Source of the DNA: Cytophagales bacterium
Lineage (GTDB): Bacteria > Bacteroidota > Bacteroidia > Cytophagales > Thermoflexibacteraceae
Assembly (NCBI GenBank): GCA_013299115.1
Contig: JAAFKA010000004.1
Location: 1 to 64,000 of the forward strand
DNA: 64,000 nucleotides
Direction of reading: 5' to 3'
The notes under the pieces were generated by a model. The model was not told the DNA's origin, did no database searches, and worked only from the letters and a program-made list of their open reading frames with translations. The position numbers and the translations under genes are program-made. Numbering within the stretch: position 1 is the stretch's first letter; each line of letters opens with the position of its first letter. Below are positions 38,275 through 47,266 of the stretch, one piece after another.

Positions 38275-41200
38275 ATGCAACGGATTGGTTACATTTTTTG
38301 TTTTTTTTGCTTGCTTTTTTGTGGCAATCAGTTGCTCTATGCCCAAACCAAGCAAGGTCTGCCTTTTATTACCAATTATAGCCCCGAAGAATATGGTGCA
38401 GACCCCCAAAATTGGTATCTCACACAAGACCAACAGGGCATTGTGTATGTAGCCAACACCACAGGCATCATACGTTTTGATGGCGTGGAGTGGACAAAAA
38501 TAGAGTTGCCCAACGTCATTGCAAGGTCGGTGGCTACGCTGCCCGATGGCACAGTTTGTGTCGGCTCGCAGAGTGATTTTGGCTATTTGGAGGTCGATGC
38601 AGCAGGGCATCAGCACTATGTTTCGTTGGTAGAAAAACTGCCCGAAGCAGACCGCAAATTTGCCGATGTGTGGTCTTTATACACCAACAAACAAGGGGCT
38701 TTTTTCTTTACCAACAGCAAAATCTTTTTGTGGGACAATCAAGGCAAATTTACAGTTTATAAAGCACCAAAAAAATTTAATTTTTGCTTTCAGGTAGAGC
38801 AAACCCTTTATTTTCAGGAAGATAGCTTAGGGTTATACCAATTAGCAAATGGAAAAATGGATTTGTTTCCGCAAGGCGAATGGCTGCGTGGCAAAGAAAT
38901 GCGAGGCATTGTAAGCTATGACGAAAATCATTTGTTGCTATTTACCAACAAAGATGGTGCTTTTTTGATAAACAAAAAAACAGGCAACTATCGAGCCTTT
39001 GCAACCACTATCGATGACTTTTTGACGAGTACCATTATTTTTGACGTACAAAAAATAGACGAAAACTATTTTGCAGTAGGCACATTTAGAGGAGGTTGGG
39101 TCATTTTAGACAAGCAAGGCAGGGCAAAACAAGTGATAGACGAGGGCTATGGTTTGCGAAACAACAGCGTAAGGCGAAGTTTTATAGACTCACACAAGGG
39201 CGTATGGTTGGCACTAAACAACGGCATAGCCCGCATAGAACTCAATTCTCCCCTGTCCATTTTCGACAAAAAATTGGGGCTGCATGGCATAGTCAATCAA
39301 GTAGTGCAGTTTCAAGACAAGTTCTTTGTAGGCACTTCTTTGGGAGTTTTTGAGCAGGCAATACGCCAAGAGCAAGTGGGCTACCCATACACAGGTTTCA
39401 ATCAACTTGCCAATTTTAAAGACCAAGCGTGGGGTTTGTTGCCCCTTGCCAATGAATTGCTAATAGGCTCTAATACAGGGAGTTATGTCTATTCGCAGGG
39501 CAAAATACAACAACTTAGTTCGCAAGCAGCCTTTGTGCATTTGCTATTGCCTAAGCAAAATAAACCTACAATTTTGGTGGGCTTACGCAGTGGCATAGAA
39601 ATTTTGCAGTTCGATGGCAGAAAATGGTTGTCTTTGGGCAATTTGCCCTCGATAACAGGCGAAGTTCGCAGTTTAATTGCAGACCCAAAGGGAAACATTT
39701 GGGCTGGCACCAAAGTACATGGCGTATATAAAATTAATTTTGAAAATGATTTGCAAAAGCCTGTTATTCAGCAATTTACTACCAAAAATGGCTTGCCCGA
39801 TGACAAACAAACTCGTGTATTTTTTGTCCAACAAAAAGTATTGGTAGGTTGCCCAAAGGGTTTTTATGAATTGGACACTGCCACCCAACAATTCAAAAAA
39901 AATGCAGCCCTAAGTCTTGTAACCCAATATTACAACCAAAACAGGGAGGCTTGGCAGTTGCAAGAGGACAGCAAGGGCAATTTTTGGGTCTGGACAGAAA
40001 GATTTAAAGGGGTTTTGGAAAAAAACCAACAAGGGCAGTTTCGGCTATACACCGCCTTGCTTTCTCGTATTCCCCCTGAAACTGTTAATCAAATTTTTTG
40101 CTCGTATCCACACACCTACATAGCCACCGCCAATGCGTTGTATGTGTATGACCACCAATTTTTTCAAAATTCTCTGGCTGATTTTTCAGTCCTGTTGCGG
40201 CGGGTATCTTTTATCACGCAAGACAGCACTTTGTCGGGTTCTCACTACAAAGGCAAGTTGCAAAAATTGCCATTTAGCCACAACAGCCTTAGTTTTGATT
40301 TTGCAGCCACGCACTTCGACAGTCCCGAACAAAACCTCTACCAATATCAACTCGAAGGTTATGAAAAACATTGGTCAGCTTGGGGACACCACAACCAAAA
40401 AGATTACACCAACCTCTGGAATGGAAAATATACGCTTAAAGTAAGGGCAAAAAATATTTATGGCAACATCAGCAACGAAAAAACATATAGTTTCGAAATC
40501 ATGCCGCCTTGGTACAGAACCAATGTTGTCTACGCCTTGTATCTTCTTTTGTTGGGAGGACTGTTTTATTTGGCAATCAAGTTTTACACCTTGCGTTTGC
40601 GAAAACAAAACGAAAAATTAGAAAATTTGGTACAACTTCGCACAGCCGAAATTCAACAGCAAAAAGAGGAGATAGAGGCACAAAGGGACAATTTAGAACA
40701 TCTCAACTCCCAAATTCGCCAACAAAAAGCTGCCGTAGAACAAGCCTACGACAACATACAACTGTTGAGTGAGATGGGAACTTCTTTGACTTCGTTGCTC
40801 AATGTAGAAACCATCATCACCACTTGCTACGAAAACCTGAACAAAGTGATGGACGCACAAGTTTTTGCAGCAGGAGTTTACAATGCAGACAAAAACCGTC
40901 TGGATTTTTATGGTATCAATGCCCGCAATGAGCCTATACAATATGGTTTTGACTACTTGACAGACGAAACTTTGTTGAGTGTGTGGGCTTTCAACAACCA
41001 AGAAGAGGTGTTTATCAATGATTTTGCAAGTGAATACCAAAATTATTTGCGTGCAGTGAAGCAACCTTATGAAAAACCTCGCCAATCTTTGCTTTACTTG
41101 CCTTTGCGGACAAAAAACAAGCAATTAGGCGTAATTTCGGTGCAAAGTTTTGACCGAAATGCTTACAACGACCTGCACCGAAGTATTTTTGCAGGTTTGG

Positions 41201-42084
41201 CTACTTACATTTCCATTGCCTTAGAAAATGCCCATATTTACAGTAATTTAGAAACTAAAAACCAACAAATTACCAACAGCATCCGCTATGCCCAAACCAT
41301 TCAAAGTGCCATATTGCCTACGGAAACAGAGCTAAAAAATGCTTTTGGGGACAACTATTTTGTGTTTTTTCAGCCCAAAGATGTGGTATCGGGTGATTTT
41401 TATTGGCTTTCTGAACAAACAAACCAAACTTTTTTTGTCTTAGCCGACTGCACAGGGCATGGCGTGCCTGGGGCTTTTATGAGTTTGATAGGGGCTACGC
41501 TGCTCAACGAAATTATTAACCAAAAACAAATTCTTTCGCCTGCTGCGGTGCTTTCTTTGCTACACGAGGAAATTCGGAGAGTCTTGCGACAAAAAGAAAC
41601 CAACAACAGAGATGGCATGGACATTATTTTGTGTAAACTGCAAAAGCAAAATAACAAACCTGATTTATCAGACACCTCAAAGGTGTCTGATAAGTATTTC
41701 CAGACCTGTACCAAAAATTCATTAGTTTATTCAGGAGCAAAACGACCACTTTTTAGGGTCAGCACAAACTATGAATTAGAGCAACTGAAATCTACCTACA
41801 AAGGACTCGGTGGCGGCAACAAAGAACACATTGATTTTGAGGAGTTTACAGTGCAGTTGCAAGTTGGCGAAACTTTGTACCTCTGTTCAGACGGCTACGC
41901 AGACCAAAGCAACGGAGAAAACGAAAAAATAGGCACACCACGCCTCCGCCAACTGTTAGGAAAAATAGCCAAAGAAACCGACATGACCCAACAAAAAGCT
42001 GCCATTGCCGACTTATTTTTTGCCCACAAAGGAACAGAAATTCAACGTGATGATGTGACGGTGGTGGGGATAAGGGTGGGTTAG
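38275..42084 (+). CDS. Propeller / Y_Y_Y / GAF / SpoIIE-type sensor phosphatase
   Basis: The 1269-aa protein has a signal peptide (YIFCFFCLLFCGNQLLYAQ) and a periplasmic two-component-type beta-propeller with repeated G-x-I-R/W blades (QGIVYVANTTGIIRFDG). A Y_Y_Y domain follows at about 680-745 (YQLEGYEKHWSAWGHHNQKD), then one membrane helix (VYALYLLLLGGLFYLAIKFY, about 757-777) and a coiled coil. Then come a GAF domain (about 840-985) and a C-terminal PP2C/SpoIIE domain with DVVSGDFYWLSEQ and LADCTGHGVPGAFMSLIG. It should sense an outside ligand and dephosphorylate a regulator; SiaC (59492) is the expected type of substrate. A 29-nt palindromic repeat unit lies in frame at 41665-41693. Confidence 0.93.
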   Translation: MQRIGYIFCFFCLLFCGNQLLYAQTKQGLPFITNYSPEEYGADPQNWYLTQDQQGIVYVANTTGIIRFDGVEWTKIELPNVIARSVATLPDGTVCVGSQSDFGYLEVDAAGHQHYVSLVEKLPEADRKFADVWSLYTNKQGAFFFTNSKIFLWDNQGKFTVYKAPKKFNFCFQVEQTLYFQEDSLGLYQLANGKMDLFPQGEWLRGKEMRGIVSYDENHLLLFTNKDGAFLINKKTGNYRAFATTIDDFLTSTIIFDVQKIDENYFAVGTFRGGWVILDKQGRAKQVIDEGYGLRNNSVRRSFIDSHKGVWLALNNGIARIELNSPLSIFDKKLGLHGIVNQVVQFQDKFFVGTSLGVFEQAIRQEQVGYPYTGFNQLANFKDQAWGLLPLANELLIGSNTGSYVYSQGKIQQLSSQAAFVHLLLPKQNKPTILVGLRSGIEILQFDGRKWLSLGNLPSITGEVRSLIADPKGNIWAGTKVHGVYKINFENDLQKPVIQQFTTKNGLPDDKQTRVFFVQQKVLVGCPKGFYELDTATQQFKKNAALSLVTQYYNQNREAWQLQEDSKGNFWVWTERFKGVLEKNQQGQFRLYTALLSRIPPETVNQIFCSYPHTYIATANALYVYDHQFFQNSLADFSVLLRRVSFITQDSTLSGSHYKGKLQKLPFSHNSLSFDFAATHFDSPEQNLYQYQLEGYEKHWSAWGHHNQKDYTNLWNGKYTLKVRAKNIYGNISNEKTYSFEIMPPWYRTNVVYALYLLLLGGLFYLAIKFYTLRLRKQNEKLENLVQLRTAEIQQQKEEIEAQRDNLEHLNSQIRQQKAAVEQAYDNIQLLSEMGTSLTSLLNVETIITTCYENLNKVMDAQVFAAGVYNADKNRLDFYGINARNEPIQYGFDYLTDETLLSVWAFNNQEEVFINDFASEYQNYLRAVKQPYEKPRQSLLYLPLRTKNKQLGVISVQSFDRNAYNDLHRSIFAGLATYISIALENAHIYSNLETKNQQITNSIRYAQTIQSAILPTETELKNAFGDNYFVFFQPKDVVSGDFYWLSEQTNQTFFVLADCTGHGVPGAFMSLIGATLLNEIINQKQILSPAAVLSLLHEEIRRVLRQKETNNRDGMDIILCKLQKQNNKPDLSDTSKVSDKYFQTCTKNSLVYSGAKRPLFRVSTNYELEQLKSTYKGLGGGNKEHIDFEEFTVQLQVGETLYLCSDGYADQSNGENEKIGTPRLRQLLGKIAKETDMTQQKAAIADLFFAHKGTEIQRDDVTVVGIRVG
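41665..41693 (+). repeat. In-frame palindromic repeat inside the SpoIIE sensor gene
   Basis: TTATCAGACACCT caa AGGTGTCTGATAA is a perfect 13-bp-arm hairpin. It encodes part of PDLSDTSKVSDKYF in a loop of the phosphatase domain. It is the same repeat as 33281-33309, with different but paired bases. Confidence 0.85.
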
Positions 42085-42092
42085 AAAATGGT

Positions 42093-42155
42093 GTTTTGTA
42101 CGTTGGCAATGGTCAAGACGGGGCTGCCTAAGCCTTGACAATCGTACAAAATTTG
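42093..42155. repeat. REP-like palindrome
   Basis: TTGTACGTTGGCAATGGTC...GCCTTGACAATCGTACAAAA is a long-loop unit of the RAYT-associated family, located directly after the sensor phosphatase gene. Confidence 0.8.
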
Positions 42156-42307
42156 ACAACTGAAAAAACTACCCAAATTTGTTAAGCTGCTGCTGGGAAA
42201 ATAAGGACAAGCAAAGTATAGTTGCTATTTTACTCACAATTTTTTAGAATACTTACTATTTGATTTTTGCTTTAAATATTTGTATCTTTGGGCAAAAGAC
42301 GATAACT

Positions 42308-42547
42308 ATGCAAGAAAATCTATTATTACGAAATATAGCTTTTGAACTCCAATATGTGCCTTCTGAATATCTGAAAGCACTGTTTGAGATAATTCATGCT
42401 TTTAGGCTTAATTTGCCACAAGTTGTGCCTGCAAGTCAGCCACAAAATGTGGTAGATTGGGATTTGTTGCTCAATGAAATCATGCAAAATAGGCAACAAA
42501 ATAATCAAAAAATGTTTGAGAAGGTAGATTATTTGCACAAACAATGA
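42308..42547 (+). CDS. Small hypothetical protein, antitoxin-like (79 aa)
   Basis: From ATG 42308 the 79-aa helical protein reads MQENLLLRNIAFELQYVPSE and carries V-P-S-E-Y-L-K-A-L-F-E-I-I-H and LLNEIMQNRQQNNQKMFEKV. Size and helicity resemble the small antitoxins seen elsewhere here. A TATCTTTG box (42283-42290) gives a short leader. No toxin gene follows, so it would be an orphan. Confidence 0.55.
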   Translation: MQENLLLRNIAFELQYVPSEYLKALFEIIHAFRLNLPQVVPASQPQNVVDWDLLLNEIMQNRQQNNQKMFEKVDYLHKQ

Positions 42548-42676
42548 AAAAGATTACGAAAATATCATCGGTTTGTCATTAGAAAATTGGACAAGAGAGT
42601 AAAAATTTATTTTCTCTTATCCAAATTTCTTAACTCTCTGCTGGGAAATGGGACACGCAAGGTATAGCTATTTGTA

Positions 42677-43261
42677 TCAACTTGGTTTATACTTCTTTAA
42701 TTTTGAGGGTACAAACCGCATACTGTCTTTTTGCACATTTTCAAAATCCTCTATATTAAAGGGCAAAGGCTTTGATAATAGTGCATTATACAAGGTTTCA
42801 TTTAAGTTTATAGCGCTATCAGTTTCAAAAATTCCTACCAAAACTAAGTTTCTTTGGGCATCATAGTTTGTATCTGTACCTCTATAAATTCCCAAATTAA
42901 GTGTATGAATAACTTGTACTCTATCATTGTCGAAAAAACAACCAGCTAATTTAGTAGCTCTATTTTCTGCCAAAGCTACATAAGCACTATCTCCACCACC
43001 TTTTGCACAAGCATTGCCAATACAAATAAGACCTTTGCGAGATTTAAGTAAGTGCATAAAAGTCATGCATTTGCTAATAGTTTCACATACATTTGTCTGT
43101 ATATTGTCACATTCTATTCTATCTGTTTTTCCTTTTGCCCAATAACAAGTTTTTTCTAAAACAGTTACCCCAAAGGTAGCCTTCTTACCTTTGGTATCTT
43201 TTCCTGTTATAGTTTTTATATTTTTTATCAATGTATCAAGTTCTTGCTTTACAATACCCAA
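42677..43261 (-). CDS. Unrecognised hypothetical protein (194 aa or longer)
   Basis: The listed start is a TTG. The frame stays open upstream to about 43345 (adding SVDTSFEIPHSQCKDIENIS) but without an ATG, so the true start is unclear or the 5' end is lost. The protein has a strand-rich core (KATFGVTVLEKTCYWAKGKT, VALAENRATKLAGCFFDNDR), several Cys residues and a helical Lys-rich tail. No known domain. It lies back to back with the gene at 43366, in an accessory pocket beside ptuAB. Confidence 0.6.
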   Translation of the reverse strand: MGIVKQELDTLIKNIKTITGKDTKGKKATFGVTVLEKTCYWAKGKTDRIECDNIQTNVCETISKCMTFMHLLKSRKGLICIGNACAKGGGDSAYVALAENRATKLAGCFFDNDRVQVIHTLNLGIYRGTDTNYDAQRNLVLVGIFETDSAINLNETLYNALLSKPLPFNIEDFENVQKDSMRFVPSKLKKYKPS

Positions 43262-43365
43262 ATTAAATGATATATTTTCTATGTCCTTACATTGACTATG
43301 AGGAATTTCAAAAGAAGTATCTACACTGTAAATAAAACGAATTATTTATACTAAACACAACGGTT

Positions 43366-43617
43366 ATGGAAATGCTAAGTAATAAAATTTTGGAAACAAA
43401 AACAAGTGTAGCGCAACAAAATGTTCCACTTGACGAGGCAGCAGACAACAAAGCTGCATTCGAAATCTCTATCAGCAAAGAAGGCTTTAGTTCCAAACTT
43501 TCTTTTGAAGGAATAGCCACTCAAGCAATAAACGAAATATTATCTGAAATGTTTAGGTGGTCTGTCGTCATTGTTATTATCAGAGAAGTTTCAGAAATTT
43601 TGTGTAAGTTGTTGTAA
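43366..43617 (+). CDS. Small hypothetical protein with C-terminal hydrophobic helix (83 aa)
   Basis: The 83-aa product has an acidic/polar N-terminal half and then FEISISKEGFSSKLSFEGIA, followed by an amphipathic to hydrophobic helix (FRWSVVIVIIREVSEILCKL). It is divergent from the gene at 42677 and followed by a strong hairpin. Family not recognised; small membrane-active effectors can look like this, but there is no further evidence. Confidence 0.45.
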   Translation: MEMLSNKILETKTSVAQQNVPLDEAADNKAAFEISISKEGFSSKLSFEGIATQAINEILSEMFRWSVVIVIIREVSEILCKLL

Positions 43618-43639
43618 ACAAGGCAATTAAATGAATGCC

Positions 43640-43677
43640 CCAGCAGTAACATTTCTTTAAGAAGTGTTACTGCTGGT
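43640..43677 (+). terminator. Hairpin terminator of the AACATTTCT family
   Basis: CCAGCAGTAACATTTCTT and AAGAAGTGTTACTGCTGG arms form an 18-bp stem with almost no loop. It is a member of the hairpin family also at 33465, 52843, 57741 and 62650. Confidence 0.6.
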
Positions 43678-43680
43678 GTT

Positions 43681-43840
43681 TTGTACGATTGTCAAGGCTT
43701 AGGCAGCCCCGTCTTGACCATTGCCAACGTACAAAACTACGCTTGTCAAGGTGCGAAAACACGGGGCTACCTAAGCCATTGCCAACGTAGTTTTGTACGT
43801 TGGCAATACTCGAAGACCTTGACAATCGTACAAAAAACAC
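43681..43840. repeat. REP-like palindrome cluster
   Basis: Three units, in two orientations (TGTACGATTGTCAAGGC, CTACGCTTGTCAAGGTG, GTACGTTGGCAATACTCG...CTTGACAATCGTAC), fill the space before the ptuB-like stop. RAYT-associated family. Confidence 0.85.
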
Positions 43841-43843
43841 TTC

Positions 43844-44512
43844 CTATTTTCTCAGGTTCACTTTTTCACTAAGTTCTTTGCAAAACGCAAAGGCGGTGGG
43901 GAATTGATAAACTGATTGTGGATTTTCCTCTGAATGAGCAACTAATACATTTTCCAAATAATCTCTACGCAAATTGACAATATACCCATAATTCAAACCC
44001 AACGTGTTAATCATTGAGGTTACTCTTTGTGCATTTCCTTTATCTAAATCAAATGCAGGGTAAAATTTATGTTCTTTTCGGTCATACGAAAGCAAAGTAA
44101 ATGGATTATAAGTTGCTGTATCTGGTTTCAAAATACCATCAACAGGCTTTGTGCCTTTTACACCTCTACCGTTGATGACTGAAAATACGACAAATAAATT
44201 ATCCCAAAGCCAACATCGGGTAGGTTTTAAGTCCTTGTTAAAATGTTCTAAATGTATAGGTGCTTCTATGTTGTATTTTGTTTTATCAAATTTTCCGTTG
44301 CTAAACCCATTTTTTAAGGTTGCTAACTGTTCGGATGAAACAAGTTTGTGTTCAGTATAGGCACACAAACCTTGTTGAACTACCAAAAGTTCTGCGATTA
44401 TATCGTGGTAATATTCGCCATTGGAACTTGTGTAATTGCCATGCGGTTCATTTTTTGCCAACCATTCTTGGTATTTTGTGGCAAATTGGATTTCTTTAAT
44501 TACCTTTTTCAT
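43844..44512 (-). CDS. ptuB: Septu-type HNH nuclease
   Basis: The 222-aa protein has LVVQQGLCAYTEHKL, then APIHLEHFNKDL and CWLWDNLFVVFSVINGRGVK. The H of L-E-H-F and the N of W-D-N-L match the HNH core of PtuB-like nucleases. The classic C-x-x-C zinc site is reduced to a single Cys. Its start codon overlaps the stop of the ATPase gene (TAATG), so they are coupled. In Septu, PtuA and PtuB form a complex that cuts nucleic acid during phage infection. The family call rests on the motif layout and the partner. Confidence 0.75.
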   Translation of the reverse strand: MKKVIKEIQFATKYQEWLAKNEPHGNYTSSNGEYYHDIIAELLVVQQGLCAYTEHKLVSSEQLATLKNGFSNGKFDKTKYNIEAPIHLEHFNKDLKPTRCWLWDNLFVVFSVINGRGVKGTKPVDGILKPDTATYNPFTLLSYDRKEHKFYPAFDLDKGNAQRVTSMINTLGLNYGYIVNLRRDYLENVLVAHSEENPQSVYQFPTAFAFCKELSEKVNLRK

Positions 44513-45894
44513 TACACAGTCCAGCCTAATTTATTTGCCAATTTACGATATTCTTGTAATGTATTTTCAAATTCAGGGCTTTGCATACCGCCAGCACTTT
44601 CTTTAAGTTTCTCTATTTTTGCCTTATAATAGAGTGCCATAGGCAAAAGTTCTTCTCTTTCTGGTGTCCCTTCGCTGTCAAGGTCAAAAACACGAGTGAG
44701 AATGTCGTCCCAACGCAGATACTGCGGAAAAATCGTATAATTGTCCACATGATTTTGCCCTTCATAATAGAGTTCTCTGTAAACTGTTCCGTCTTCCTTA
44801 AATTTTAACTCTACCACTTCCCAAGGCTCAAACTGCGAGGCTATCAGCGGCGAGTGAGTAGCAAAGAAAAACTGGGCTTCTTCGGCAAGTTTGGTGTAGG
44901 TTTGGATTAAAGTGCGTTGAATGTCGGGGAATAAAGAGTTTTCTGGTTCATCTACCAAAATAATAGTTTCTTTTGTATCAAGCCCCAACAAAGGCATTAT
45001 TGACAAAACAAGTTGTTTTGTACCTGTACTCCATTTTTCAAAAGGAATAGGAATTGTTCCTGTTTGTAATCTTATGAATCTTAGGTCTGAAATCTTATCA
45101 AAAATGCTTGTTAATTCAATATTAAACTTTTGTAATATTGGATTAAGAGCATTTGTTAATTTTTGAAAAGGATACTTCTGGCTTTTCTCTAAGTTTTCAT
45201 ATTCTTTTTTATATCTATTCTCTGCCTCAATATTGTTATCTATAGAAGCCCTACCTATTAAATTAGTAAGCCTATTTCTTTCGATAATATAATCTTTTGA
45301 GTCAAACAAAATAGCAAACCAAATATCATTCAAATTATTTTGTAAGAAATCAAAATATTTTTTTTCAGATATTTTCCTTCTTATTTCAGCATTTTCTTTC
45401 TTTATATTCTCATCTTCAGTGTACAAATTTTCTATTGCACTTTTTGTTGTTGCTACATCAAGTAGCATAGAAGCATTTTGCATATACAGCATACCAGCTT
45501 GTAAATAAATGTAATAGTTATTCAATATTACTTTATCTCCATCTATTCCATTCTCTACATAGCCAGAATCATTATATTCGCTAAAATTATGTTCCTTTAA
45601 TGCCTTTTTATAAGCAATTTTTTCATTATTGTATAGGAAAGAGATTGTATAATGATCTTTTTTGACATCCTCATTATAAAATTTACGATTAAAATTGTTT
45701 TTATTTGAAACAAATACTGCTAAGACTTCCTTAATAACTTCCAAAATAGTAGTCTTCCCCGTCCCACTTTGCCCAATAAAACACACTTTTTTTAGTGGCT
45801 TGCCTGCGTCATCATGTCCTTCGGGATAGGTCAAATCCAGCGTAAAATCTTTGAACTGTTGGTAGTCTTTAATTTCTATTTTGGTAATTTTCAT
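44512..45894 (-). CDS. ptuA: Septu-type ATPase
   Basis: The 460-aa SMC/ABC-like ATPase has Walker A GQSGTGKTT (residues 41-49), a coiled-coil middle, the signature FEKWSTGTKQLVLSIMPLLG, Walker B TIILVDEPENSLFPDI, and the H-loop FFFATHSPLIASQF. It is the first gene of the two-gene ptuAB operon. The same ATPase/HNH pair also serves retron I-A systems, but there is no reverse transcriptase nearby, so stand-alone Septu is the better call. Flanking REP clusters suggest an acquired block. Confidence 0.82.
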   Translation of the reverse strand: MKITKIEIKDYQQFKDFTLDLTYPEGHDDAGKPLKKVCFIGQSGTGKTTILEVIKEVLAVFVSNKNNFNRKFYNEDVKKDHYTISFLYNNEKIAYKKALKEHNFSEYNDSGYVENGIDGDKVILNNYYIYLQAGMLYMQNASMLLDVATTKSAIENLYTEDENIKKENAEIRRKISEKKYFDFLQNNLNDIWFAILFDSKDYIIERNRLTNLIGRASIDNNIEAENRYKKEYENLEKSQKYPFQKLTNALNPILQKFNIELTSIFDKISDLRFIRLQTGTIPIPFEKWSTGTKQLVLSIMPLLGLDTKETIILVDEPENSLFPDIQRTLIQTYTKLAEEAQFFFATHSPLIASQFEPWEVVELKFKEDGTVYRELYYEGQNHVDNYTIFPQYLRWDDILTRVFDLDSEGTPEREELLPMALYYKAKIEKLKESAGGMQSPEFENTLQEYRKLANKLGWTV

Positions 45895-45985
45895 GGCTTG
45901 TGCTGTGTGTGCTTATGTGCAAAATTAAATAATTTGGGCAATTAGTAGAAAGAATTGGTGTTTTTTATGAAGTTTCTTGCAAAAA

Positions 45986-47044
45986 CTACATTTTGAGATT
46001 TGCCAACTGAATTTGCAAACTTTTTGCTTTGTCCAAGTCGTCTAAGCCATTAAGGTTGGTGCTTAGTGTTTCTAATTGCTTGATAGTTTCCATTTGCAAA
46101 AGCAATTCATTTCTGTCGAGGTCGTTGAGGGCTGTGAGGTCATTTTCCATTGCCAATTTTTCTACTTTGCCCACCGCCTTGCGGAGTTCCAACTTGCGTA
46201 GGTTACTTTCTTGCATCTGTTTTAGTTTATTGGCAATCTCCTGAAAAGATTTAATGCGTGTGTCTACCAATTCTATGCCTTTTTCTGCACCTGCCAATAA
46301 GAGTTTAGCATTTTGTAATCCTTCGCCATTCAGTTGAGGCAAATAATCTTGGTCTATGAAATACAACACATTGTTTGGATTTTTGTCGTATTGGTACAAA
46401 ATCTTTGCTTGCGGATTTTCCTTCAAATACAAATTGCCACGTTGCACATACACAGCCTTGTAAGCCTCCAATAAGCCTTGCTCAAAATTTGTTTTCAGTT
46501 TCAGGTCTTGTTGCAAATACGTTTCGTTTTCCTTTACCAAAGCTTTGATACGGTCTGTTTCTTGCAACAAATTGCCTTGTCCATAGACCTGCAAGGTACG
46601 CAAAAAGTCAATAAAATCTGCTAAGGCAAAATCTTGTGCAGCCACTTCCAATTTTTTACTTGCCCCATCGCTAAGGTGCAAAACGGCTTTTTCGTTTACT
46701 TCTGCCCAATCTTCTATGTTGTATAGCCCCAATCGTTGCATTTTGCCATCTTTCACCAAACTCAATTCGGCTTTTTGGATTTCGGCAAACAAAATGGTTT
46801 TTTCGCCTGCTTGGTTGCGTGTTACCAACGTATTTTCGGAGAGCAACACCTCGTTTTTGCTGCGGTTAAAGTAGTAAGCAGCCCCTATCAAACCACTCAA
46901 TATGCCCATGCCTTTGACTACCCAACCCAAAATACCTGAAAACAAAGTTAAGCCTATAACTAAACAGATGCCGCCAAGCCCCCAAAAAATTTGGGCTTGT
47001 TTGGCGGGGCTGCGTTGGTCTTGCAAATGATGAATGATGTCCAT
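45986..47044 (-). CDS. Membrane protein with long coiled-coil domain, function unknown
   Basis: The 352-aa product has two adjacent N-terminal membrane helices (residues about 18-60; IFWGLGGICLVIGLTLFSGI). A small beta domain follows (NTLVTRNQAGEKTILFAEIQ, resembling PH-like membrane domains), and then helices to the end (IKSFQEIANKLKQMQESNLR). It appears intact and cytosol-facing. No enzymatic motif. Confidence 0.7.
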   Translation of the reverse strand: MDIIHHLQDQRSPAKQAQIFWGLGGICLVIGLTLFSGILGWVVKGMGILSGLIGAAYYFNRSKNEVLLSENTLVTRNQAGEKTILFAEIQKAELSLVKDGKMQRLGLYNIEDWAEVNEKAVLHLSDGASKKLEVAAQDFALADFIDFLRTLQVYGQGNLLQETDRIKALVKENETYLQQDLKLKTNFEQGLLEAYKAVYVQRGNLYLKENPQAKILYQYDKNPNNVLYFIDQDYLPQLNGEGLQNAKLLLAGAEKGIELVDTRIKSFQEIANKLKQMQESNLRKLELRKAVGKVEKLAMENDLTALNDLDRNELLLQMETIKQLETLSTNLNGLDDLDKAKSLQIQLANLKM

Positions 47045-47266
47045 AAGTTTTTATTGCTATTTCTTGGCGAGATAATTTTTTAACAAATGATTTTTTTCTC
47101 TAAATGTATCGTAAATATAACTATTATCTGGCAAGCTTAAGCTATTTTGGTTATAAATTCTTATTTTTCAAAAATAAAATCTGCTTTGGTCGTTGTTTCT
47201 AAATAAAATTGTATATTAGCAACCGAATTCTGCTTATTATCTATCTATTTTTGTCTAATTGCTACT

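Noticed and set aside
43844-45894. Retron with PtuAB effectors
   Set aside because: No reverse transcriptase or msr/msd-like region in the flanking sequence; stand-alone Septu is simpler.
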